Shown piece after piece: positions 43,942 to 52,838 of a stretch of 64,000 nt of DNA. Below the pieces are notes generated by a model. The model was given only the letters and a program-made list of their open reading frames with translations. It ran no database searches and was not told the DNA's origin. Made by a program: the position numbers and the translations under genes. Positions within the stretch are counted from its first letter, which is position 1. Each line of letters begins with the position of its first letter. The stretch is from Serratia oryzae (GTDB taxonomy: Bacteria > Pseudomonadota > Gammaproteobacteria > Enterobacterales > Enterobacteriaceae), in assembly GCF_001976145.1 (NCBI RefSeq), contig NZ_MOXD01000008.1, positions 176,784-240,783 on the forward strand. Reading direction: 5' to 3'.

Positions 43942-44539
43942 CACGCCTGTTGCTATTGTGGGTTACCGCCTTGTGAAATCGGTGCAGCAGTAGGGTTCTT
44001 GGTACAGACGTCCACTTGTCTATCAGACGGAAACCTACGAATCCTTTTTACACACCGCGCTTATCGAACCGAATGTACACCTCTAATGCATTCGGTTCTT
44101 GGAAAGAGTCATGCCCTCGCCTATCCGTAGAACTGTTAGGAAAACTTAAGAAAAGCGTTGAATGCTGGTGCCGCGTGATAATTTTCATGCAGAAGTTCCA
44201 GCGTAAAACTCCAAACTCGCTAATCCAGTGTATCCAACCGATGGCTAAAGGCGATCTCCTTCTTGCAGGATGGCCTAGTATCACTACATGTTTCTGTGGT
44301 CGCGTTGCCAAGAAAGTTCTTAAAACACTCTATTTTTCCGTCAACTACGATCTGCTCATACATAAAAATGCAGTCCCGAACAGCAATTATGCCGTCTAAA
44401 AAGCTGGCTGGGTCGATTAAATTTTACACAACCCCAAGTCTGAATTTCAGGCAGTGAACCAGACGGGAAGTGAAGTCATGGCGCTTTTTCCTGCAATTTT
44501 ATCCATGTATCACGGGATAATGTCATGAAGAGAGGAAGC
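43942..44539. other. Unassigned 600 bp between integrase relic and tssE
   Basis: Several short open frames occur on both strands (for example 44016-44399 plus, 127 codons; 44048-44311 minus, 87 codons), but none has a clear ribosome-binding site or a recognisable domain. Probably degraded mobile DNA. Confidence 0.5.
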
Positions 44540-44974
44540 TCAGACGTAGTTCTGCTGCTTTAGGTGACGGACAATGACCTGACCTTCCGGCATAAACGCA
44601 GTACCAAAGCGCACGAGTCCGCACCCTTTCAACTCGGCATCAATGCCGTATTCCAGATGCCCCGGCGTCGTTTGCGGCAGCAGCACCACGGTCAGGCTTT
44701 TCAGGCGAGGCTCATATTTCAGCAGGGTATCGGAGAGAGTGACCAACAGGGAGTGCGCCGTACCGGGCATGCCCTGCAGGATTTTGCTCATGTCTGGCAG
44801 GCCGTAATCCGGCAGGTGGCTAAGCGTCCCCGCGCGACAGTTTAGGATACGCTGCATGTTGTCGAGGACCGACAGGATGACCTGCTCCTCTTCGCTGACC
44901 GCGTGCAAGTCGAGACCGCTGGCGAAATTGCCCAGCAGTTGCTCATACAGTGAAGGCGCGTGGCGGTGTGGCAT
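44540..44974 (-). CDS. tssE: T6SS baseplate protein TssE
   Basis: A 144-residue gp25-like (lysozyme-fold) baseplate wedge protein that helps start sheath assembly. Conserved HLPDYGLPDMS near residue 53, and YEPRLKSLTVVLLP near 88. ATG 44972-44974 overlaps the tssJ stop in TGATG; a GTG one codon earlier is possible. Last gene of the leftward tssF-G-J-E block. Confidence 0.9.
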   Translation of the reverse strand: MPHRHAPSLYEQLLGNFASGLDLHAVSEEEQVILSVLDNMQRILNCRAGTLSHLPDYGLPDMSKILQGMPGTAHSLLVTLSDTLLKYEPRLKSLTVVLLPQTTPGHLEYGIDAELKGCGLVRFGTAFMPEGQVIVRHLKQQNYV

Positions 44975-45513
44975 CACTTTTTCTCCGCCCGTAGCGTCAG
45001 GCCGTTATTGCTCAACTCAATGGTACGTGGTTTATCGGGGTCTAAATCCTCGCGGGTCAGGAGCAGACGCCAGTGGTTCTTTTCCATATCCGGATGGCGG
45101 AACAGGCCGACCACGGCAACAAACTTTGCCTCCTTCTCCATCGGCATGTCCAGCGAGGCCGCGGTGCCGGGTTTGACTACCACGCTGCGGCTGGCCAGCA
45201 GATCGTCTTTCAGGGTGCCATCCCCGTCCCCCGCCAGTTGCTGATACACCGTTTTATGGAAAATCTTATCATCGCGCAACTGATACACCCGCACCAGCAC
45301 CGGTTCAGAGGCGGAGTTCTCTTCGCGTGCGTCGGTGTTCAGCGCTTCACGGGCGGTGAAATCCAGATGCAGGACTTTCACCTGTTTATAAAACAGCGAT
45401 TTCGTCGCCGACACGGTGCCGTCCGTCACCGTCTGCGTCAACCCACAGCCGCTCAACAATACAGCCAATGCCACCAATCCGATTTTATTTTTCAAGGCGG
45501 TAGTTAATAACAC
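44974..45513 (-). CDS. tssJ: T6SS outer-membrane lipoprotein TssJ
   Basis: About 179 residues. GTG start at 45513 with AAGGA seven bases upstream; signal peptide KNKIGLVALAVLLSGC ends in a lipobox with Cys about 23. The mature part carries TssJ signatures LVRVYQLRDDKIF near 89 and VAVVGLFRHPDMEKNHWR near 142. TssJ anchors the TssM periplasmic domain to the outer membrane. It overlaps the 3' end of tssG by 29 bases. A TTG at 45495 directly before KNKIG is an alternative start. Confidence 0.87.
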   Translation of the reverse strand: MLLTTALKNKIGLVALAVLLSGCGLTQTVTDGTVSATKSLFYKQVKVLHLDFTAREALNTDAREENSASEPVLVRVYQLRDDKIFHKTVYQQLAGDGDGTLKDDLLASRSVVVKPGTAASLDMPMEKEAKFVAVVGLFRHPDMEKNHWRLLLTREDLDPDKPRTIELSNNGLTLRAEKK

Positions 45514-46570
45514 GTCGCGTTCCTTCTTGAGGCCTATCAGGAGCCATACCACGGTAATGGCCCAGTTCTACGGTAAAATAATCAGGCATATCGTCCGACG
45601 GGCTCTGGTCATCCAGCCCCAGCACACCTGTCAGCCCCAACCTTATCGGTGCCTCACCCAACACCATGGCAGGCAGCAGATGCGTGGGCACCGTCAGTTG
45701 AATGCGGGCGGTGTAACGCCATCCCAGATACACCCGCAACAATACCAGAAAATCGGCATACAGCGCCCCTTCGGGTAACCAGTCACGGGCCTCGTCGCGG
45801 TTCCCGGTGCGCAGGGAAATCAGCAGTTGGCTGTTAGCATCGGTGGCTTCATCCCCCAATACCTGATAGCCATCCAGCCAGTTCGCGCCCTCATCGGCAA
45901 AAGTCATCGGGGAATCAATCCGCACCGTCCGCAGGCAATGGGGCGTCACCTCCGCCTGTGTGTCCGGTGCCAGCAAGCGCACCAGCGCCTGAACGCCTTC
46001 GGCGGTTCTGCCCGGTTGCCGCATCACCCCCAGCAACGCCAGAAAGCGCGAGGTGGGGGTAGCAAAATGTTGTTGCGTGCCGGGGATCCCCATGCCAATC
46101 AGGCCTAGCAGGCTTTGAGAGGTGGGGTCTTTGCCGCCGGATTCAAAGGTTGCCGGATAAGAATACTTACGCCAGATGCGGTAAAACTGCGTCATGAACC
46201 GGTGGTTGAAGATATCGAGGAAGCCTTCCAGCGCTTCATGCCCTTCACGCTGCTGGGTGATATCGTCGATATAGGCGGTGGGCAGCGGTGAGTCGACGCC
46301 GTACAGCCCCATAAAGGTGGTGCGTACGGTGGGGGGCGCGTCTGGATGTTCCGCATCCGTTTCCAGCGCTTTCAGCTCGCTGACCGGGAACCCCATCCCC
46401 GGCCACGGCCGAAAACGTACCGGGTCATCCGCCGGGTTGGCGGTGCTGCCGAGCGGTGGCGTGCCGGGTTGCTCCAGCAACTGGCAGAAACGGTAGAAGT
46501 TAATACGTCCGATGTCCCGCTCCAGCCTGGCGGTCAGCCGGGGATGCGGCGGGTGTGATTCTCTTCCCAT
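45485..46570 (-). CDS. tssG: T6SS baseplate protein TssG
   Basis: A 361-residue baseplate wedge protein (VasB/ImpH family). Family features: INFYRFCQLLEQ near 23, the FHR-like region FLDIFNHRFMTQFYRIWRKY near 97-116, and RLGLTGVLGLDDQ near 310. It forms a TssF2-TssG complex with the tssF product. The ATG overlaps tssF by 37 bases. Confidence 0.92.
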   Translation of the reverse strand: MGRESHPPHPRLTARLERDIGRINFYRFCQLLEQPGTPPLGSTANPADDPVRFRPWPGMGFPVSELKALETDAEHPDAPPTVRTTFMGLYGVDSPLPTAYIDDITQQREGHEALEGFLDIFNHRFMTQFYRIWRKYSYPATFESGGKDPTSQSLLGLIGMGIPGTQQHFATPTSRFLALLGVMRQPGRTAEGVQALVRLLAPDTQAEVTPHCLRTVRIDSPMTFADEGANWLDGYQVLGDEATDANSQLLISLRTGNRDEARDWLPEGALYADFLVLLRVYLGWRYTARIQLTVPTHLLPAMVLGEAPIRLGLTGVLGLDDQSPSDDMPDYFTVELGHYRGMAPDRPQEGTRRVINYRLEK

Positions 46571-48297
46571 TCCAGGCGTTCTCCTGTCGGTTGCAGTATC
46601 AGAGTCAGACGGTTAAACAGATGAATGTCGGTATACAGCGCAAAGAAGCGGCTGAGCATTTCACCGAACAGACAGATATCACCGGTACCAGCGAACCCGT
46701 TGCTGTCGAGGGTGATTTCGATATGCACCCCACGCAGCAGATAGCCGCGTTCAAAACGCTCAATCTCGCTGTGTTTCACCTCGACGATGGCCTCCAGCCG
46801 ACGGCGGTTCATTTCACTTTCCGTCCAGTCGTACAGGGCCAGCGTACCACGCAACACGTCGGCACTGTCCATCATCCACAGGAAGCTGCTGCCCAGATGG
46901 CTCAGCACCCGCCAGTGGAAACGGTCACGGTTCGGTGGGTAACAGGGCATCGTCGGCGCAGACAGGTTGCGTATCCGCACATTGGCCCCCGTGGATTTCA
47001 CTGCGGTGTCCAGCACGGTGCTTTGCAGCGATTTACGCGGCAGTTGCCCATTGGTGCCGGTCAGGCTCAGGGACAGGTTTTCGTTCTCCGGCACCTGGTG
47101 GTTATCAAACGCCTCGCCGCCCAATATCAGCCAGGTATCGTGCAGGCCCGACGGCCCGCGTTTGACGCGCGTATGGTAGTAATATTCCGGCGCGTCGTGG
47201 CGCAACATGCCACCCTTGTGGCGGAAGCTGGTGAACGGCACATACACCTGGTGACCGGAATGTTTGGAGGAAATCACCGCGTCTACCGAGTAAATCTCGG
47301 TATAACCGTCCTGCACGCGCATCGGGCGCAGCAGGTATTCGGTCTGTAACGAGGAGAGCGACAGCGGGTCTGACTCCAGCGGGAACAGGTTGATGACCGG
47401 CACACAGTGCAGGCGCAGGTGTTTTTCCGAGAACGAGAAGTCGTGCTCCCAGCGTTTCTCCAGCACCACATCGATTTCAAACCAGGCCAGCTCTGCCGGT
47501 AGCTCCACGGAATCCAGCCCGGTCAGCGCGACAAACATGAACTTCTCGCGGAAGGTGAAATACTCCAGCAGCAACTGATAGCCGCTGAAGGCGCTGTCGC
47601 CTTTCGGCCACAGGGTATCCTGCTCACCAAAGCCCTGCGGGGCAAAGAACGCATCCAGCGGCTGACGATCGGCCTGGCCCGGCAGACGTAGCCACAATTT
47701 GGCCGTATTGAGGGTAAAGGCTTCGTGCAAGGCGCAGGCCAGTGGCGCATCGGCATCAAAATAGAGCGGCAGATGGCGCAGATTGATGCTGCTCCAGTCG
47801 GCCAGTTCACCGCAGTGAAAGCGCAGGCGGATCACCGAACGGCCATCCGGCTCGGTATCCAGCACCGCGCGGTTCAGGGTGAGCGGCAGCAGTTCGATAT
47901 CCTGCGTGGTGGTGTAACGGCAGCGCGTCGCCCGCTCTCCGATAGGGCGGGACAGCACTTCAAAGCCTTTATTGACCACCATCCGCTCTTTCATGCCCTG
48001 CCATTCCGGAGTGAACTCCACAATCGACAGGGAGGGGATGGTACGCAGGTAGTGTGGCCACAGCAGGCTGACCAGCCCTTCGGTCAGTTCCGGCAGGTCG
48101 TCATCGAGTTTTTCCCGCAGGCGCCCCATCAGGAAGGCGAAGCCTTCGAACAGGCGTTCCACATAGGGGTCGCGGGCACCGGCTTTATCCAGATTCAGTC
48201 CGGCAGCCCGGTCGGGGTGCGCACGGGCAAACTCTTCGCCCGCCTCACGCAGGTAACGCATTTCGGCGTCAAAATAACGCAGGGTTAAGTCGTCCAT
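46534..48297 (-). CDS. tssF: T6SS baseplate protein TssF
   Basis: A 587-residue baseplate protein (VasA/ImpG family). The N-terminus has the signature YFDAEMRYLREAGEEFARAH; YVERLFEGFAFLMGRLREKLDD near 46 and SLLWPHYLRTIPSLSIVEF near 76 are typical. First of the tssF-G-J-E block. It is separated from the AT-rich genes upstream by a 67 bp gap and a strong hairpin. Confidence 0.93.
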   Translation of the reverse strand: MDDLTLRYFDAEMRYLREAGEEFARAHPDRAAGLNLDKAGARDPYVERLFEGFAFLMGRLREKLDDDLPELTEGLVSLLWPHYLRTIPSLSIVEFTPEWQGMKERMVVNKGFEVLSRPIGERATRCRYTTTQDIELLPLTLNRAVLDTEPDGRSVIRLRFHCGELADWSSINLRHLPLYFDADAPLACALHEAFTLNTAKLWLRLPGQADRQPLDAFFAPQGFGEQDTLWPKGDSAFSGYQLLLEYFTFREKFMFVALTGLDSVELPAELAWFEIDVVLEKRWEHDFSFSEKHLRLHCVPVINLFPLESDPLSLSSLQTEYLLRPMRVQDGYTEIYSVDAVISSKHSGHQVYVPFTSFRHKGGMLRHDAPEYYYHTRVKRGPSGLHDTWLILGGEAFDNHQVPENENLSLSLTGTNGQLPRKSLQSTVLDTAVKSTGANVRIRNLSAPTMPCYPPNRDRFHWRVLSHLGSSFLWMMDSADVLRGTLALYDWTESEMNRRRLEAIVEVKHSEIERFERGYLLRGVHIEITLDSNGFAGTGDICLFGEMLSRFFALYTDIHLFNRLTLILQPTGERLEWEENHTRRIPG

Positions 48298-48364
48298 AGG
48301 ATTCTCAATTAAAGAATATATATTTCGTAGAGACTAAAGCAGGATTTATTTTTTACGAGCTTTT

Positions 48365-48853
48365 CTATTCTATTTCCTGATTTAACGGGGTGATTTTTTT
48401 AGTACAAAAATCACCCCGTTCTTTTTGCCACTCAGACTTGCTCTCATGTATGTGAATAGCATAATGACATGCACCATTTTCGGAATCCATCGAAAACCCT
48501 TGTGAACCACTGCCAGAGGGGGACTCCGTACGGCTATCTATTCGCCAACCGATGTCCAACCCAGTACTCCTTTTCAGCAATGAACCGAGAGAGGGGGTGA
48601 CAGTCAATTCACCATCAGGCTTTACAATTCGAACTTTCTTGAGTTGCTCAACTTCCTGGACACTTGGTTCATCGTTAGAACGGTCCCTTTCCATGACATA
48701 GATATGAATGCTTTGAGCTGTATTGTTGTGGATCACCACGCTCGGCTTTAGTTTAAAAATAATAAAAATAAAAGCCAATGCAGCGATTAAAAACATTGAC
48801 ATTATATTTAGCATGCCCATTGTGATTTTTTTGTTTTTTATTATCTGAGTCAT
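48365..48853 (-). CDS. Unknown membrane-anchored protein in T6SS cluster
   Basis: About 162 residues, not recognised. One N-terminal membrane helix (about 15-35, NIMSMFLIAALAFIFIIF) then a probable periplasmic domain of about 125 residues with two Cys (ENGACHYA and GDFCTKK) that could form a disulfide. Weak ribosome-binding site; start uncertain (an upstream in-frame start would give 177 residues). Low GC compared with tssF. The setting, orientation and topology suggest an immunity protein; this is an inference. Confidence 0.55.
   Translation of the reverse strand: MTQIIKNKKITMGMLNIMSMFLIAALAFIFIIFKLKPSVVIHNNTAQSIHIYVMERDRSNDEPSVQEVEQLKKVRIVKPDGELTVTPSLGSLLKRSTGLDIGWRIDSRTESPSGSGSQGFSMDSENGACHYAIHIHESKSEWQKERGDFCTKKITPLNQEIE
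48384..48420. terminator. 15 bp perfect inverted repeat at the 3' end of the AT-rich gene before tssF
   Basis: AACGGGGTGATTTTT and AAAAATCACCCCGTT flank a 7-base loop. It lies inside the last codons of the unknown gene 48365-48853. On the plus strand it is followed by CTTTTTG. It could terminate or process the transcript just before tssF. Confidence 0.6.
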
Positions 48854-48923
48854 TTTGCAAATCACTCGTCCGCCATACTCATAATATAAAAAAAGCAACT
48901 TGATATGATGAGAGCTATGACTT

Positions 48924-49196
48924 TTATTGTGTGTTTTTAGTTTCCCGAAGCGTTACGATGGTAGCCTTTAGTTTATTTATCTTTCTTATTGAAAAAAAGG
49001 CCACACCAGTAATTAAAACAGTAAATGAAACGAGCGAAACCCAATATAATGTGTAAATTATACTGTATACCTCAGAGATCAGAAAACACTCTTTTTTATC
49101 AATTAAATTTGGTTCGAAAGTGTATTTAACATCCAGCAATACGAGAATGAGCGCAATGCTGATTATTAGTGTAAATAAAAAAATGGAGAAAGCCAC
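48924..49196 (-). CDS. Small two-TM protein, possible immunity; start disturbed
   Basis: A 90-residue frame with two hydrophobic helices (about 2-20 and 48-70), a short central loop with KKECF, and a basic tail. The best in-frame start is a GTG at 49196 with no ribosome-binding site. An ATG at 49223-49225 is in another frame; an eighth T in the 7-T run near 49181-49187 (minus strand) would join it to this frame. Topology resembles the neighbouring 72-codon frame. Not recognised by family. Confidence 0.45.
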   Translation of the reverse strand: MAFSIFLFTLIISIALILVLLDVKYTFEPNLIDKKECFLISEVYSIIYTLYWVSLVSFTVLITGVAFFSIRKINKLKATIVTLRETKNTQ

Positions 49197-49347
49197 ACAA
49201 TCAATCGTGATATGTATTTAATCATTTTAAAAAACCAATCATTAGTATGTCGCCTGTCAGAGTAGATGCCTTTTCAATACTTCAATTAACTTATTTTTTA
49301 TAAAATAAACACAATGTTACAGTATCTTTATTCCATTACATGGCTTG

Positions 49348-49566
49348 CTATCTAATGAATTTATTCGATAATAAAATCATGCACGTACTTATCAAAAAAC
49401 CGCCCCAAGCAAACAAATATATATTATCAATTGCATTTAATAACGCATCATAACCATTGTAGCACTCTCTATTCCCTAAAGCTGTCAGTGTCTCGTAGCT
49501 TAGTGATACATTCACAACTGGAATCGCCAGACTAATAAAAAACACCAATAACGCAAGAAAAATCAA
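49348..49566 (-). CDS. Small two-TM protein, possible immunity; start disturbed
   Basis: A 72-residue frame with two hydrophobic helices (about 1-20 and 48-66) and a central loop with NREC. It begins only at TTG. Upstream, an ATG at 49592-49594 with TTGGGG eight bases before it opens a frame (MKNKK) that stops after a run of seven A; six A would carry it into this frame. Not recognised by family. Confidence 0.45.
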   Translation of the reverse strand: MIFLALLVFFISLAIPVVNVSLSYETLTALGNRECYNGYDALLNAIDNIYLFAWGGFLISTCMILLSNKFIR

Positions 49567-49594
49567 AATGGCTCTATATTTTTTTATTCTTCAT

Positions 49595-49803
49595 TAATTA
49601 ACCCCAAGATACCATTAATAGCTCCAGAAGGATACCCTATTCAACTTCCAATTGCCCCAAATGACTCCCGGCTACGCCTAAAAAATCCATAAGCAAACAA
49701 GTTTATTTAAATAGTATATCAACAGACTTGATATTATGATTTTTTCTATCTAGCTGAAATACTTTGTTGCCAAAGCACTCACCAAATATAAGTAATTTAA
49801 AAG
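49595..49803. other. AT-rich gap between small membrane genes
   Basis: About 210 bp, AT-rich, no convincing gene. It may carry remnants of another cassette. Confidence 0.4.
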
Positions 49804-50208
49804 CTAAATATCCCCCTCAAAATACAGGAGGACACCAGCAACCAAAAATGCAATGCCACACAGCATAATACAAAGATACTCAGCCAAAAACCATCGCCTT
49901 ATACTTACGGGTAACTTTTTTATGAATTCTACATCATTATTCTTGCTATATCCCGAACTTTTTCCAAAAACTAGCGGGCGAAGAATAAAATCCATTTTAA
50001 CCCAATAACCCGCACTAAATCCGATAATATCAGAATCTTTAAATGTAGCAGTACTTAAAGGAAGAAAACCGAATTCAAGCTCATATAATCGACATACTTC
50101 GAGAAATCGCTTCTTATTAAGGAAGGAAATAATTGGTGCTATGACAACAAGAAGCATCGCCCCACCACCAATAATACATATTATTACGTCTAGAATAGAT
50201 GCTTTCAC
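49804..50208 (-). CDS. Two-TM protein coupled to PAAR effector; candidate immunity protein
   Basis: A 134-residue protein with an N-terminal helix (about 6-28, LDVIICIIGGGAMLLVVIAP), a polar middle with aromatic residues (GFSAGYWVKMDFILRP), and a C-terminal helix (about 107-130). GTG start in the GTGA overlap with the stop of the PAAR gene, so translation is coupled. Low GC content. An inner-membrane immunity protein is expected for a pore-forming toxin. No family recognised. Confidence 0.6.
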   Translation of the reverse strand: MKASILDVIICIIGGGAMLLVVIAPIISFLNKKRFLEVCRLYELEFGFLPLSTATFKDSDIIGFSAGYWVKMDFILRPLVFGKSSGYSKNNDVEFIKKLPVSIRRWFLAEYLCIMLCGIAFLVAGVLLYFEGDI

Positions 50209-51557
50209 TTAGTCACCTCGTAAACTTTTTCTCCAATAGCTCCACCAACCTTATCCCCAACCTCACTGCTACCATATCCTACAGCCCCCGTAAAAATAAT
50301 GCCACAAGCTAACATTCCAACGCCCCCTACTTCAGCAGTAATAGCCCCAAGAACTAATGAACAAACAGCAGTGGAGGATGTTGCAGCAAGTTGTCCCACC
50401 CATAATCCAAGCCCGATCCCTCCCGCAAAGCTACCCACCTCAGTATATGTCGTTTTGGCACAATCACTGCCGACGGTACAAGCCTCATAAATTTTATCCA
50501 ACCGATTAACGCCATCCAAGCCTATGCCAACATAGCCCGCCTGTTTCATTATTTTTACATATTTTGCTGCATTCTCCATATAGGTCGCATATCCTTCAAT
50601 ATCGGACACGCCGGTTTGGTTCCAACGGTGCATTATTGAACTCGATGAAAGACCTAGTGCCCGCTTAATGTCTGGATAATCTTTTAGACCTATTTTATGT
50701 TTTGTGAACGAAGTTAGCACGCTGTCCAATTCATTAAACAACGCTCTCCTCTCAACATAGAACTGTTGACTGATAAGTGTCCCACTAGATATATATTGAT
50801 TTTTATAAGTGGTTTGAATTTTAGCTAGAATGCTTTCGACTCTTTCAAAATATTTGCCTGCTGCCTCAGATGCGACTCCCACTGACAAACTCGCTTGTGA
50901 GGTAAATAGATCTATAGTGTCTTTATTGCGGTGTAAGAAATTGGCTTCCTCGTGTGTTAATGGAGCCAATGCGGTATCAACACGCGCTTTAGCCTTCTGC
51001 ATATGAGCGATCTGGTCGCCGTCTTGTTTCAACGGATCAACCAGTAGCAGAATAGAACCTGCTTTAAACTGGTTGTTACCGTTCAGTGAACGGTAAAGTT
51101 CTTTCGTGCCTGCTGGTGGTGTTCCCTTGAATAACCACGGCTCGAACCCTTCTGCTGTCGCCCCATAAGGCAGGACACAAAAACCTGCGTCCACCGGTTC
51201 ACGCTGGGTCTGTTCCTGAACCTGGGATGGCTGAACAGGCTGTTCGGGTTCCTTGCTTGACGCAGGGTATGATGCCCTTGTCAGTTCATAGGTATCCATC
51301 AACATTGAAGGGATAAAACGTGCCTGGCACGGGCAACTGCTTTTGCTGTGCAACGTACCGGCAAATTTACGGCCCATCACCGAATCCCCCGGGATGTGGC
51401 CGACAATGATGAACATGCCGGGATGTTTACCGCAGGTGACGCGATCCTGTTCGCGGGCAATGGCTCTGCCAAACAGCGTGTGGGTGGTGTCACCTTCGGT
51501 GATAATGCCACCACAGGTGGTCTTATCCTGTATGACCAGGTAATGCCCTTTTGCCAT
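50205..51557 (-). CDS. PAAR-domain protein with hydrophobic tail; candidate pore-forming T6SS effector
   Basis: A 450-residue protein. Residues 1-85 form a PAAR spike-tip domain (GDTTHTLFGRAIAREQDRV, then GKHPGMFIIVGHIPGDSVMG and a Cys-rich end SSCPCQARF). A Pro/Gln/Glu-rich linker (about 95-120) is followed by a LysM-like stretch (LYRSLNGNNQFKAGSILLL, about 150-168) and a mostly helical region (170-370). The C-terminus (about 375-445) is Gly/Ala-rich and hydrophobic (VGSFAGGIGLGLWVGQLAAT, GGVGMLACGIIFTGAVGYG), able to form a helical hairpin in membranes. It would sit on the VgrG tip. The pore-forming role is inferred from composition and from the membrane immunity candidate. Confidence 0.75.
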   Translation of the reverse strand: MAKGHYLVIQDKTTCGGIITEGDTTHTLFGRAIAREQDRVTCGKHPGMFIIVGHIPGDSVMGRKFAGTLHSKSSCPCQARFIPSMLMDTYELTRASYPASSKEPEQPVQPSQVQEQTQREPVDAGFCVLPYGATAEGFEPWLFKGTPPAGTKELYRSLNGNNQFKAGSILLLVDPLKQDGDQIAHMQKAKARVDTALAPLTHEEANFLHRNKDTIDLFTSQASLSVGVASEAAGKYFERVESILAKIQTTYKNQYISSGTLISQQFYVERRALFNELDSVLTSFTKHKIGLKDYPDIKRALGLSSSSIMHRWNQTGVSDIEGYATYMENAAKYVKIMKQAGYVGIGLDGVNRLDKIYEACTVGSDCAKTTYTEVGSFAGGIGLGLWVGQLAATSSTAVCSLVLGAITAEVGGVGMLACGIIFTGAVGYGSSEVGDKVGGAIGEKVYEVTK

Positions 51558-51659
51558 GAGAATGTCCTTGAATCATGTTGAGCGCACAGCACGTCGGTTC
51601 AAGTGTTGAACAGTCAATGCAGGTTATCCATTGCACCAATACTGTAGTGGATCACAAAA

Positions 51660-52732
<1,073 letters not shown>

Positions 52733-52838
52733 TATCAATTACCTCAATTGGCTGTCATTAAATTAACAGGCTATTGAGGTGTCCGGTATTACTGATCCAC
52801 TACAATACCAATGCTTTGCCTCAGAGTTAACGCTGCGA

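Noticed and set aside
44016..44399. 127-codon plus-strand frame in the junction before tssE
   Set aside because: No ribosome-binding site, no recognisable domain and atypical Cys/Trp-rich composition; not called as a gene.
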